Assembly (NCBI GenBank): GCA_963837445.1
Contig: CAWINK010000016.1
Coordinates: forward strand, 428,087 to 492,086
Direction: 5' to 3'
Source: JACVRW01 sp963837445
GTDB lineage: Bacteria > Actinomycetota > Thermoleophilia > Solirubrobacterales > Thermoleophilaceae
Length of the DNA stretch: 64,000 nucleotides
Made by a program: the position numbers and the translations under genes
Notes under the pieces: generated by a model
Database searches by the model: none
The model's input: only the letters and a program-made list of their open reading frames with translations
What the model was told of the DNA's origin: nothing
Shown here: positions 38,404-47,110 of the stretch, piece by piece
Numbering within the stretch: the stretch's first letter is position 1
Layout: each line of letters starts with the position of its first letter

Positions 38404-38708
38404 GCATCTACCTCGCGATCACTCGCAATGACGTGGCGGACTACGTCAGCACGCTCGCGATCGTCTACATCATCCTGATCTTCATCCGGATCCTGATGAG
38501 CTGGATCCCGCGAATGCCCTACAACCGCTACCTCGCGGCCTTCCTGAAGTTCGTGAGCGACGTGACGGACCCGTACCTGAACCTCTTTCGCCGCATCCTG
38601 CCGCCGGTCCGGTTGGGGGGTGCCGGGCTCGACCTCAGCCCGATCGTCGCCACCTTCGTGCTGATCATCGTCAGCGAGATCGTGGTAAGCCTCATCAACG
38701 TTCCGTGA
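38400..38708 (+). CDS. YggT family membrane protein
   Basis: A 102-residue protein with two hydrophobic spans, residues about 16-36 (LAIVYIILIFIRILMSWIP) and 78-100 (IVATFVLIIVSEIVVSLI). The middle has the family motif DVTDPYLNLFRRILPP. YggT proteins sit in division clusters near sepF and are of uncertain function. GTG start overlaps proC, and the stop overlaps lspA, both by GTGA. Confidence 0.9.
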   Translation: MSIYLAITRNDVADYVSTLAIVYIILIFIRILMSWIPRMPYNRYLAAFLKFVSDVTDPYLNLFRRILPPVRLGGAGLDLSPIVATFVLIIVSEIVVSLINVP

Positions 38709-39166
38709 GCCGGGGCGGCGCCCCCGCGGCGATCGCCACCGCGGGGCTGGTCGTGGCGATCGACCAGGTCACGAAGCAGCTGGCCGTGACCAACATCGGT
38801 CGCGGCGATCAGGTGAACGTGTTCTTCGCCCTCGACCTGACGAACACGCGCAACTCCGGCGTCGCCTTCGGCGCCTTCGAGGGCGGGGGCGTCGCGGTGG
38901 CGATCCTGATCGGGGTGTCGCTGACCCTGCTGGTCGGGTACTTCGCGCTGCACCGCGACATGCCGCTGCTGTGGCTGCCCGTTGGGCTGCTGCTCGGCGG
39001 CGCGCTCGGAAACCTCGCGGACCGGGCGCACGAAGGCGCCGTCATCGACTTCATCGACCCGATGGCGTGGCCCGCCTTCAACGTGGCCGACGCCTGCATC
39101 GTGGTCGGCGTGTTCCTGCTGCTCTGGACGGTGGAGGGGAGCCCGAAACGGCCTCAAACGAGCTGA
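38705..39166 (+). CDS. lspA: Lipoprotein signal peptidase (signal peptidase II)
   Basis: Membrane aspartyl protease that cuts prolipoproteins before the lipidated Cys. The 153-residue protein has four spans. The catalytic aspartates are D106 in GNLADRAHEGAVIDFID and D129 in FNVADACI. LDLTNTRNSGVAFG is the other conserved block. GTG start overlaps yggT, and the TGA stop overlaps a probable CTG start of rluD. Confidence 0.93.
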   Translation: MSRGGAPAAIATAGLVVAIDQVTKQLAVTNIGRGDQVNVFFALDLTNTRNSGVAFGAFEGGGVAVAILIGVSLTLLVGYFALHRDMPLLWLPVGLLLGGALGNLADRAHEGAVIDFIDPMAWPAFNVADACIVVGVFLLLWTVEGSPKRPQTS

Positions 39167-40086
39167 TCGCCGGGGCCGAGGACGCCGGCCTCCGGCTCGA
39201 CGCATTCCTCGCCGCGCGCGGGGCCACGCCGTCTCGCGCCGCGGCCCAGCGCCTGATCGAGCGCGGCGCTGTGACGGTGGACGGCCACCCGCGGCCCAAG
39301 AACCACAGGGTGGGAGCGGGGGAGCGCGTGGCCGTGGAGGCGCCCACCCTGGACCTCGAGCCGAGCCCGCCGGACGAGGTTCCCTTCGAGATCGTCCACC
39401 AGGACGAGCAGCTGCTCGTGGTGGACAAGCCGGCGGGCGTGGTCACGCACCCCGCGCCCGGGCATCGCGGGCCGACGCTCGCGGAGGCGCTGGCAGCCCT
39501 GGCCGCCGGCGGCGAGCACCCCGAGCGGGCCGGGATCGTGCACCGGCTGGATCGGGAGACCTCCGGCCTGCTGGTGGTGGCGCGCTCCGATGAGGCGCAT
39601 GCCGCCCTCCAGAAGATGATGAAGGCGCGCGAGGTCACGCGCGAATACATCGCGCTGGTGGAGGGCCACCCCGACGCCGAGAGCGGCACCATCGACGCCC
39701 CGATCGGCCGCGACCGCGGCAACCGGACCGTGATGTCCACGCGCACCGACAGGGCCCGCAGCGCGGTCACCCATTTCGAGGTCGTGGAGCGGCTTCCGCG
39801 CACCGCGCTGCTGCGCGTGCGCCTCGAAACCGGCCGCACTCACCAGATCCGCGCCCACCTCGCGGCGATCGACCACCCGGTCGTGGGCGACCCTCAGTAC
39901 GGCGGTCGGGAGAGCGGCCGCAGGCTCGGTTTGGAGCGACAGTTCTTGCATGCGTCAAAACTGATGTTTAGGCATCCGTTCACAGGGGAAATGCTCGCTT
40001 GCGAGTCCAAACCACCCGCCGAGCTGAGTCATGCACTTGACAACGCCCGGCGGGAGCCAGTCTCCGGAGGGCCAGACGGGGGCTGA
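39163..40086 (+). CDS. RluD-family 23S rRNA pseudouridine synthase, probable CTG start
   Basis: Converts uridine to pseudouridine in large-subunit rRNA. The N-terminal S4 domain is LRLDAFLAARGATPSRAAAQ and ERGAVTVDGHPRPK. The catalytic block is IVHRLDRETSGLLVVA (Asp nucleophile), then LETGRTHQIRAHLA. No ATG, GTG or TTG codon lies in frame where homologues start; the CTG at 39163 forms CTGA with the lspA stop, matching the NTGA junctions used throughout this region. That gives 307 residues. Confidence 0.85.
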   Translation: MIAGAEDAGLRLDAFLAARGATPSRAAAQRLIERGAVTVDGHPRPKNHRVGAGERVAVEAPTLDLEPSPPDEVPFEIVHQDEQLLVVDKPAGVVTHPAPGHRGPTLAEALAALAAGGEHPERAGIVHRLDRETSGLLVVARSDEAHAALQKMMKAREVTREYIALVEGHPDAESGTIDAPIGRDRGNRTVMSTRTDRARSAVTHFEVVERLPRTALLRVRLETGRTHQIRAHLAAIDHPVVGDPQYGGRESGRRLGLERQFLHASKLMFRHPFTGEMLACESKPPAELSHALDNARREPVSGGPDGG

Positions 40087-40504
40087 GACATACGAGCGAG
40101 GCGGTCTCCGGACCGCCTCGTCTCGTTCTCGGACGAGTTTTCTCCGCCAGCCGCGTTCTCCGCCGGCCACCGCTTGCCGCCCGCGAACGGCGGACATTGA
40201 GGGGGTCAAGTCGAAAAGTCACCTCTCGATGCATCGCTGCGGGGGGTGGGGCGCGTTGACGTTCGCCGGGATGCAATACACGACGAACCCCCGCTCCCAT
40301 GAGGTCGAGATCGAGGTTTCGACCCTCGCCACCCTCACCGCTGGTGTTCGCCGGCGGTCCAGCAGGGCCGCGGATGGCTATCCTCACGTCCGTCAAGCAA
40401 GCTACCCCGCTGGACACAGCGGCCGCGACCCTGCCCGGGACATCCCGGGTCCGCGCGCCGACCTGCGGGCAGATGTTCATCACAACCCTCAAGGGAGCAA
40501 CTCT
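40087..40504 (+). promoter_or_regulatory. Intergenic leader region upstream of rpsB
   Basis: The longest protein-free gap outside the rrn operon (418 bp). It holds a terminator at its left end, a possible promoter TTGACG (40256-40261) and TACACG (40277-40282) whose 15-nt spacing is short, GC-rich inverted repeats such as CCCGGGACATCCCGGG near 40435, and the AAGGGAG ribosome site before rpsB. A structured r-protein leader is possible, but I match no known one. Confidence 0.35.
40097..40132 (+). terminator. Terminator after rluD
   Basis: CGAGGCGGTC-TCCG-GACCGCCTCG is a perfect 10-bp stem with a 4-nt loop, followed by TCTCGTTCTC. It lies 10 bp after the rluD stop. Confidence 0.75.
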
Positions 40505-41440
40505 TTGGCCACCGAGATTGGCATCAGGGAGCTGCTGGAGGCCGGCGTCCATTTCGGCCACCAGACGCGCCGCTGGAATCCCAAGATGCGCCGCTTCATA
40601 TTCGGCGAGCGCAGCGGGATCCACATCATCGACCTTCAGAAGACGGAGCGCCTGCTCCACACCGCCCAGGAGTTCGCCGGGGACCTGGCGGGCCGCGGCG
40701 GGACGATCCTGTTCGTGGGCACCAAGAAGCAGGCCCGCGACGCGATCAAGGAAGCCGCCGACAGCTGCGGCATGCCCTACATCGACCAGCGCTGGCTGGG
40801 CGGGCTGCTCACCAACTTCCAGACCATCAACAAGCGCATCAAGCGTCTCCACGACCTGCGTGACTGGACCGAGTCCGGCACGATGGAGCTGCTTCCGGTG
40901 CGAGAGCGCATCGCCGCCATGTCCGAGCGCGACAAGCTCGAGACGAACCTCGGCGGCGTGGCCGACATGCAGCGCCCGCCCGACGCGATGTTCGTGGTGG
41001 ACCTCAAGGTCGAGGACATCGGCGTGCGCGAGGCCAAGCGCCTCAAGATCCCGATCATCGGGCTCGTGGACACGAACTGCGATCCGGATCCCGTGGACTT
41101 CGTGATCCCGGGCAACGACGACGCGATCCGCTCCTGCAAGGTGATCATCGACGGCATCGCCGGCGTGGCGCGCGACCGCGCCACGCAGTTCCGCGCCGAG
41201 GAGGAGGCCGCCCGGCGCGAGCGCGAGGAGGCCGAGCGCAAGGAGGCCGAGGAGAAGGCCGCGCGCGAGGCCGAGGAGCAGGAGAAGCGCGAGTCCGAGG
41301 AGCGGGCCCGCCGCGAGGCGGAGGAGGCCGGCTTCTCGCCGGACGAGCCCGCCACGCCGAGCGGCACCCGTCCGGAGGCCGCGAGCGGGGCCGGGGCCCC
41401 TCGTGAGCGCCGCACGTTCGATCCTGACGAGGAGTCCTGA
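40505..41440 (+). CDS. rpsB: 30S ribosomal protein S2 with long charged C-terminal extension
   Basis: Essential small-subunit protein. The core (residues 1 to about 225) has IRELLEAGVHFGHQTRRWNP, FIFGERSGIHIIDL and IPGNDDAIRSCKVI. The protein runs on to residue 311 with an extension dominated by Glu, Arg, Ala and Lys (EEEAARREREEAERKEAEEK), strongly coiled-coil in character, then a Pro/Ser tail. E. coli S2 has about 240 residues. TTG start is chosen for the AAGGGAG located about 7 nt upstream. It abuts tsf (TGATG). Confidence 0.96.
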   Translation: MATEIGIRELLEAGVHFGHQTRRWNPKMRRFIFGERSGIHIIDLQKTERLLHTAQEFAGDLAGRGGTILFVGTKKQARDAIKEAADSCGMPYIDQRWLGGLLTNFQTINKRIKRLHDLRDWTESGTMELLPVRERIAAMSERDKLETNLGGVADMQRPPDAMFVVDLKVEDIGVREAKRLKIPIIGLVDTNCDPDPVDFVIPGNDDAIRSCKVIIDGIAGVARDRATQFRAEEEAARREREEAERKEAEEKAAREAEEQEKRESEERARREAEEAGFSPDEPATPSGTRPEAASGAGAPRERRTFDPDEES

Positions 41441-42051
41441 TGAGCATCGCCATCTCCGCCCAAGACGTGAAGAGCCTGCGCGAGCGAACCGGCGCAGGGA
41501 TCATGGACAGCAAGGCCGCGCTGCAGGAGGCCGGAGGCGATCTGGACAAGGCGATCGAGATCCTGCGCGTGAAGGGGCAGGCCTCGGCAGCGAAGCGCGG
41601 CGAGCGGGCCGCCGCCGAGGGCATCATCTCGAGCTACATCCATTCCGGCGGGAAGATCGGCGTGCTCGTGGAGGTGGACTGCGAGACCGACTTCGTGGCG
41701 CGCACCGAGCCGTTCCAGGACTTCGCGCGCGAGGTGGCCCTGCACGTCGCGGCGGCCAACCCGCTCTACGTGTCCGAGGACGAGGTGGACGAGCAGGCGA
41801 AGGAGGCCGAGCTGCGCGTGCTCCGCGAGCAGGCGGCGGCCGAGGGCAAGCCCGAGAACGTCCAGGAGAAGATCGTCGAGGGCCGGCTCAAGAAGTGGCT
41901 GGAGGACGTGGTGCTCCTCGACCAGACGCACGTGAACGAGGAGAAGCACGGAGGCAAGACCGTCGGCGAGCTTCGCACCGAGATCGCCGCGAGCACGGGC
42001 GAGAACGTCGTGATCCGCCGCTTCGCCCGCTTCCAGGTCGGGGAGGAGTGA
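41440..42051 (+). CDS. tsf: Elongation factor Ts
   Basis: Nucleotide-exchange factor for EF-Tu. At 203 residues it is a short form. The N-terminal UBA-like module is VKSLRERTGAGIMDSKAAL with QEAGGDLDKAIEILRVKG. The central exchange region is IGVLVEVDCETDFVAR, which includes the TDFV contact motif. The second coiled/C-terminal subdomain of E. coli EF-Ts is missing, as in many bacteria. Overlaps pyrH by GTGA. Confidence 0.96.
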   Translation: MSIAISAQDVKSLRERTGAGIMDSKAALQEAGGDLDKAIEILRVKGQASAAKRGERAAAEGIISSYIHSGGKIGVLVEVDCETDFVARTEPFQDFAREVALHVAAANPLYVSEDEVDEQAKEAELRVLREQAAAEGKPENVQEKIVEGRLKKWLEDVVLLDQTHVNEEKHGGKTVGELRTEIAASTGENVVIRRFARFQVGEE

Positions 42052-42770
42052 CCGAACCTGCCTTCAAGCGCATCCTGCTGAAGCTCTCCGGGGAGGCGCT
42101 CATGGGCGATCTCCCCTACGGAGCGGACGCGGTGCGCATCGCCGCCATCGCAACGCAGGTGAAGGCCGTGTCCGAGCGCGGGGTGGAGATCGCGATCGTG
42201 GTGGGCGGCGGCAACATCTACCGCGGCCTCCAGGGCGCCGCGGACGGGATGGACCGCGCCACCGGCGACTACATGGGCATGCTCGCCACCGTGCTGAACG
42301 CGCTGGCGCTCCAGGACGCTCTCGAGAAGGTCGGCGCGGTCACGCGCGTGCAGTCCGCCATCACGATCTCCGAGGTGGCCGAGCCCTACATCCGCCGGCG
42401 CGCCATGCGCCACCTCGAGAAGGGCCGGATCGTGATCTTCGCCGCGGGCACCGGCAACCCGTTCTTCACCACCGACACCGCGGCGGCTCTGCGCGCGCTC
42501 GAAATCCACGCTGAGACGATCCTGATGGCGAAGAACGGGGTGGAGGGCGTCTACACCGCGGACCCGCGCGAGGATCCGGACGCCAGTTTCATCGAGGAGA
42601 TCACTCACCAGGAGGCGATCGAGCAGCGGCTCCAGGTGATGGACTCGACCGCGCTGTCCCTGTGCATGGACAACCGGCTCCCGATCCAGGTCTTCAACAT
42701 GGACGACGAGCGCAACATCGACCGGATAGTGTGCGGCGAGCGGGTGGGAACCGTTGTGAGGAGCGGATGA
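42048..42770 (+). CDS. pyrH: UMP kinase
   Basis: Phosphorylates UMP to UDP; hexameric amino-acid-kinase fold, 240 residues. KRILLKLSGEALMG is the ATP phosphate loop, VVGGGNIYRG the UMP site, and AAGTGNPFFTTDTAAALRA the conserved C-terminal nucleotide loop. The GTG start overlaps tsf. Sits in the invariant order rpsB-tsf-pyrH-frr, linking ribosome supply to pyrimidine level. Confidence 0.97.
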   Translation: MTEPAFKRILLKLSGEALMGDLPYGADAVRIAAIATQVKAVSERGVEIAIVVGGGNIYRGLQGAADGMDRATGDYMGMLATVLNALALQDALEKVGAVTRVQSAITISEVAEPYIRRRAMRHLEKGRIVIFAAGTGNPFFTTDTAAALRALEIHAETILMAKNGVEGVYTADPREDPDASFIEEITHQEAIEQRLQVMDSTALSLCMDNRLPIQVFNMDDERNIDRIVCGERVGTVVRSG

Positions 42771-43336
42771 CCGACGACGTACTGAAGGACTTCTTGGACG
42801 ACGCGAAGGGCCGCATGCAGCGGTCCGTGGACGCCACCAAGACCGAGTTCGCCACCGTGCGAACTGGCCGCGCGTCCCCGCACCTGCTCGACCGCATCGA
42901 GGTCGACTACTACGGCGCCGTCACGCCGCTCAGGCAGCTGTCGCAGATCTCCGCGAGCGAGGCGCGGCTGCTCACGATCACGCCCTACGACAAGAACTCG
43001 ATCAAGGCGATCGAGAAGTCGATCCTCGAGTCCGACGTGGGCCTCACGCCATCAAACGACGGCCAGGTGATCCGGCTCTCGATCCCAGAGCTCACCGAGG
43101 AGCGCCGCAAGGAGCTCGTGAAGATCGTGCACGGAATCGCCGAGCAGGGGAGGGTGGCGGTGCGGAACGTCCGGCGCGACGTGATGCACGACCTCCGCGA
43201 GCTGAAGAGCGAGGGCGAGGTGGGCGAGGACGACGAGCGCCGCGCGGAGGCGGAGCTCCAGAAACTCACCGACTCTCACGTCGGCGACATCGACAGCTCC
43301 CTCGCCGGCAAGGAGCAAGAAATCCTCGAAGTGTGA
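42767..43336 (+). CDS. frr: Ribosome recycling factor
   Basis: Splits post-termination ribosomes with EF-G. The 189-residue protein has FATVRTGRASPHLLDRIEVDYYG, RLLTITPYDKNSIKAIEKSI and the long helix LTEERRKELVKIVHGIAEQG, then VRNVRRDVMHDLRELK. The order and length match the family. ATG overlaps pyrH (ATGA), and the stop overlaps uppS (GTGA). Confidence 0.97.
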   Translation: MTDDVLKDFLDDAKGRMQRSVDATKTEFATVRTGRASPHLLDRIEVDYYGAVTPLRQLSQISASEARLLTITPYDKNSIKAIEKSILESDVGLTPSNDGQVIRLSIPELTEERRKELVKIVHGIAEQGRVAVRNVRRDVMHDLRELKSEGEVGEDDERRAEAELQKLTDSHVGDIDSSLAGKEQEILEV

Positions 43337-44010
43337 GCGACGCCGGGGCGCGGGCGCGCTACGTCGCGATCATCACCGACGGGAACGGCCGCTGGGCGCG
43401 AGAGCGCGGCCTGCCGGTGCTCGCCGGGCACCAGGCCGGCGCCGACACCGTGAAGGCGAGGCTGCGGGACGCCGTCGAGCTGGACGTCCGGGAGCTCACG
43501 GTCTACTCGTTCTCGACCGAGAACTGGACGCGCCCGAAGGCCGAGGTCGACGGGCTGATGGCGATGTTCGCGGAGCGCATCGACAGGGAGACCCCGGAGC
43601 TGCACGAGGAGGGTGTGCGCATGCGGTTCGTGGGGCGCCGCGAGGGGCTGAACGAGGAGCTCGTTCGCCGCATGGACTGGGCCGAGAAGCTCACGGGCGA
43701 GAACGACCGGATCACGCTGTTCGTGGCGTTCAACTACGGCGGCAGAGCGGAGATCGTGGACGCAGCGCGAACCTTCACGGGTGACACCGAGGAAGAGTTC
43801 CGGCGCCATCTCTACGCACCCGACATGCACGATCCCGACCTTCTGATTCGCACGAGCGGCGAGCTCCGGATTTCGAACTACCTGCTGTGGCAGCTCGCAT
43901 ACGCGGAGTTCGTGTTCCGCGACGAGCTGTGGCCGGACTTCACGCGCGAGGCGTTCGAGGCCTCGCTGGACGAGTACGCGGCGCGCGGGCGCCGCTTCGG
44001 GGGGCGGTAG
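43333..44010 (+). CDS. uppS: Isoprenyl transferase (undecaprenyl diphosphate synthase family)
   Basis: Makes cis-polyprenyl diphosphate, the lipid carrier for cell wall. The 225-residue protein has the catalytic Asp16 in TDGNGRWARERG, where most homologues read MDGNGRWA. HQAGADTVKARLRDAV, YSFSTENWTRPKAEV, FVAFNYGGRAEIVDA and DLLIRTSGELRISNYLLWQ follow. Product chain length cannot be read. GTG start overlaps frr. It is followed by cdsA at 3 bp. Confidence 0.94.
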   Translation: MSDAGARARYVAIITDGNGRWARERGLPVLAGHQAGADTVKARLRDAVELDVRELTVYSFSTENWTRPKAEVDGLMAMFAERIDRETPELHEEGVRMRFVGRREGLNEELVRRMDWAEKLTGENDRITLFVAFNYGGRAEIVDAARTFTGDTEEEFRRHLYAPDMHDPDLLIRTSGELRISNYLLWQLAYAEFVFRDELWPDFTREAFEASLDEYAARGRRFGGR

Positions 44011-44013
44011 GCG

Positions 44014-44829
44014 GTGGCGGCGCCTCGGGGAGGGTCCGACCTCGCCCCGCGCATCGTCGTGGCGATCCCGGCGATCATCTTCGCGCTGATCATCGTGGAC
44101 CAGGGCGGCGAGGTCTGGACGATCGGCATCTTCGCGCTCGGCGTGGTCGCGATGGGCGAGCTCTACACGCTCATGGGCCGCGTGCGGCCCCCAGCGCTCG
44201 CCGGCTTCCTGACGCTCGCGGCGATGCTCGTGGCGGCCCTCTACGGTGAGCCACGTCACGTGATCATGGTGCTCGCGGCCTCGTTCCCGGTGACCTTCGT
44301 CCTCGCGGTGCTGCGCCCGCGCCGGGAGCACGTGTCCTGGGCGATCGCCGTGACCTACTTCGGGGTGCTCTGGATCGGCATCGCGATGGTGCACGCGGTC
44401 TGGCTGCGCGAGCTGCCGCACGGCGACGGGCTCGTGATCGACGTGCTCGTGGCCACGTTCCTGGGTGACACGTTCGCCTACTTCGGCGGCCGGATGTACG
44501 GCCGAACGCCGCTGGCGCCGCTGATCTCGCCGAACAAGACGCTGGAGGGCCTGGTGGCGGGCGTACTGGGGGGCACGCTCGCGTTCTGGATCGCAGGGCT
44601 CTACCAGGACTGGCTGACCGGCCCGCACGCGCTTCTGATCGGCGCGCTGGTGGCGCTCACGGCTCCAATGGGCGACCTCTTCGAGTCGATGATCAAGCGC
44701 GACCTCGAGGTGAAGGACACCGGCAAGCTGTTCGGCGCCCATGGCGGCGTGCTGGACCGCCTGGACGCGGTCTTCTTCACGATCCCGGTCGCGTACTACG
44801 CCGCCGTCGCGCTCGGCTACGCCTCCTAG
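44014..44829 (+). CDS. cdsA: Phosphatidate cytidylyltransferase
   Basis: Makes CDP-diacylglycerol, the precursor of acidic phospholipids. A 271-residue polytopic membrane protein with about eight spans. The conserved block is VLVATFLGDTFAYFGGRMYG, then PLISPNKTLEG and the signature APMGDLFESMIKRDLEVKDT followed by LFGAHGGVLDRLDAVFF. GTG start. The TAG stop forms part of a TAGACT hexamer preceding dxr. A phosphatidyltransferase that would use the product lies at 54185. Confidence 0.93.
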   Translation: MAAPRGGSDLAPRIVVAIPAIIFALIIVDQGGEVWTIGIFALGVVAMGELYTLMGRVRPPALAGFLTLAAMLVAALYGEPRHVIMVLAASFPVTFVLAVLRPRREHVSWAIAVTYFGVLWIGIAMVHAVWLRELPHGDGLVIDVLVATFLGDTFAYFGGRMYGRTPLAPLISPNKTLEGLVAGVLGGTLAFWIAGLYQDWLTGPHALLIGALVALTAPMGDLFESMIKRDLEVKDTGKLFGAHGGVLDRLDAVFFTIPVAYYAAVALGYAS

Positions 44830-44832
44830 ACT
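44827..44832 (+). promoter_or_regulatory. -10 hexamer TAGACT for dxr, built on the cdsA stop codon
   Basis: TAGACT includes the cdsA TAG and is followed by 7 nt then the dxr GTG. It would let dxr and downstream genes be transcribed separately and leaderless. Confidence 0.4.
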
Positions 44833-44839
44833 CAGCCCC

Positions 44840-45970
44840 GTGCGCAGGATTCTCATAGTCGGTTCCACCGGCTCGATCGGGACGCAGGCGCTCGACGTGG
44901 TCGAGCGCAACCCGGAGCTGGAGGTGGTGGGCCTTGCCGCGGCATCGAGCTGGGAGCTGCTCCTCGAGCAGGCGAAGAAGCACGGCGTGAGCCGCGTGGC
45001 GCTCGCGGACCCGGACGCCGCCGCGCGTGCCTCCGAGCACTCGCAGGTCGAGGTGCTCGGGGGGCCGGAGGGGCTCGTGGAGCTGATCACGGACACCGAC
45101 TGCGACCTCGTCCTGAACGCGCTCGTGGGCTCGGCCGGGCTGGGTCCCACGGTGGCCGCACTGGGTGAGGGCATCGACCTCGCGCTCGCGAACAAGGAGA
45201 GCCTCGTGGTGGGCGGCGAGCTCGTGACCACCCTCGCCGAGGCCACGGGCGCGCTGCTCCTGCCGGTGGACTCGGAGCACTCCGCGCTCTTCCAGCTGAT
45301 AGCCGGCGAGCGACCCGGCACCGTCGACCGGCTCGTGCTCACGGCCAGCGGAGGCCCGTTCCGCGGTCGCACCGATCTCGATTCGGTCACCCGCGAGGAG
45401 GCGCTGGCCCACCCGACCTGGGACATGGGCGGGAAGATCACCATCGACTCGGCCACGCTCATGAACAAGGGCCTCGAGCTGATCGAGGCGCACCATCTCT
45501 TCGGCGTTCCCTACGACCGCATCGACGTGGTCGTGCACCCGCAGTCGATCGTCCACGCGATGGTGCACCTGAACGACGGCGCGTCGCTGGCGCATCTCGG
45601 CTACCCGGACATGCGGGTGCCGATCTCGTACGCGCTCAACCACCCGGACCGGGTGGACGTGCCCGTGCGCCCGCTCGACCTCGTGGAGCTCGGCGCGCTC
45701 ACCTTCGAGGCGCCGGACGCGGACGCCTTCCCGTGCCTGCGGCTCGCACGCGAGGCGGCGGAGGCCGGCGGCACTGCTCCCTGCGTCCTGAACGCCGCCA
45801 ACGAGATCGCGGTGCACGCGTTCCTGGCCGGCGACCTGTCATTCACGGGCATCGCGCGGGTGATCGAGTCGACGCTCTCGGAGCTGCCCGCCCAGCCGGT
45901 TCGCCACTTCTCCGACCTCTATGCCGCTGACGCGCAGGCGCGCGAGGTGGCCAGGGGCGTGGCTGCGTGA
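44840..45970 (+). CDS. dxr: 1-deoxy-D-xylulose 5-phosphate reductoisomerase
   Basis: Second step of the MEP isoprenoid pathway, NADPH-dependent. The 376-residue protein has LIVGSTGSIGTQALDVVERN (NADPH loop), LALANKESLVVGGEL, LLPVDSEHSALFQ (metal ligands), LTASGGPFRG, and HPTWDMGGKITIDSATLMNK (substrate loop). It pairs with ispG four kilobases downstream. GTG start; stop overlaps rseP by GTGA. Confidence 0.96.
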   Translation: MRRILIVGSTGSIGTQALDVVERNPELEVVGLAAASSWELLLEQAKKHGVSRVALADPDAAARASEHSQVEVLGGPEGLVELITDTDCDLVLNALVGSAGLGPTVAALGEGIDLALANKESLVVGGELVTTLAEATGALLLPVDSEHSALFQLIAGERPGTVDRLVLTASGGPFRGRTDLDSVTREEALAHPTWDMGGKITIDSATLMNKGLELIEAHHLFGVPYDRIDVVVHPQSIVHAMVHLNDGASLAHLGYPDMRVPISYALNHPDRVDVPVRPLDLVELGALTFEAPDADAFPCLRLAREAAEAGGTAPCVLNAANEIAVHAFLAGDLSFTGIARVIESTLSELPAQPVRHFSDLYAADAQAREVARGVAA

Positions 45971-47056
45971 ACGCGCTCAGCTTCTTCCTGGCCTTCATCG
46001 GCTTTGCGCTGCTCGTGATCCTCCACGAGCTCGGCCACTACAGCGCCGCGAAGGCGGTTGGCATGCGCGTGGAGAAGTTCTCGCTGTTCTTCCCGCCCAC
46101 CCTCTGGAGCAAGAAGGTGGGCGAGACCGAGTACGCGATCGGCTCGATCCCCGCGGGCGGCTACGTGAAGATCACCGGGATGAACCCGGACGAGGATCTT
46201 CCCGAGGAGGTCCGCGACCGGGCCTACCACGCGCAGCCCGTCTGGAAGCGGATCGTGGTGATCGCGGCGGGGCCGGCGGTGAACCTCGCCCTGGCCTTCG
46301 TCCTGCTGTTCGTGTTCTTCGCGGCGATCGGCCCGGAGACCGGCTCGAGCAAGGTTGGCGAGCTCGAGAAGGGCTATCCGGCCCAGGGCGTGCTGAAGCC
46401 GGGCGACAGGCTCGTGGCGGTGGACGGGCAGCGGGGCGCGCCGATCGAGCTCTCCCAGCGGATCGCCAGCCACCAATGCCCGCAGAAGTCGAAGAAGAAG
46501 GGCTGCGCGGCCGCCGAGCCGGTACAGGTCACGGTCAGGCGCGACGGCACCCTGCGCAGCTACTCGATCACGCCGATCTACGACCCGGTGGCCAAGCGGA
46601 CGCGGCTCGGCTTCGCGTACGCAGCCCGGTCCGCGTGCGGACCTCGGTCTCGGCGAGGCCTTCGACATCACGGCGGAGCGCTTCTGGTTCATCACGCAGC
46701 GCACGCTCGAGCTTCCGGTGCGCCTCATCGACCCCGAGAAGCGCAAGGAGATCTCCGGCGTCGTCGGCTCCTACGAGGTCACCCGGCAGACGATCCTCAA
46801 CCAGCTGGAGGACGTGATCGGGATCCTCGCGATCATCTCGCTCTCGCTGGCGATCGTGAACCTGTTCCCGTTCCTGCCGCTGGACGGCGGCCACATCTTC
46901 TGGGCGATCGTGGAGAAGGTGCGCCGCAAGCCGGTCCCGCTGCGGGTGATGGAGCGCGCGGGAGTGGTGGGCTTCATGCTCGTGATCCTGATCTTCCTGA
47001 TCGGGTTATCGAACGACATAGACCGGCTGAGCGGCGAGGGCTTCCAGGTTCGCTGA
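45967..47056 (+). CDS. rseP: RseP-type site-2 intramembrane metalloprotease, one +1 frameshift
   Basis: Cleaves membrane-embedded substrates such as anti-sigma factors. The zinc site is H20-E-L-G-H24 in the first span, and LFPFLPLDGGHIFW supplies the LDG Asp near the C-terminus. A single PDZ domain lies between, containing GVLKPGDRLVAVDG. After RTRLGFAYA the frame must change by one base at about 46623-46624 to read PGPRADLGLGEAFDITAERF. The corrected protein is about 362 residues. A sigma/anti-sigma fusion at 58930 is a conceivable substrate, but that is a guess. Confidence 0.9.
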
Positions 47057-47075
47057 GGATCGCCGCGAGCTGAGG

Positions 47076-47104
47076 TTGGCCTAACCGCACGGGCGCGTTA
47101 CGTT
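47076..47104 (+). promoter_or_regulatory. Promoter for the acyl-CoA synthetase gene
   Basis: TTGGCC (47076-47081), a 17-nt spacer and TACGTT (47099-47104), followed by 6 nt and the ATG. It is the best -35/-10 pair seen among the predicted leaderless promoters. Confidence 0.55.
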
Positions 47105-47110
47105 ACCCGC

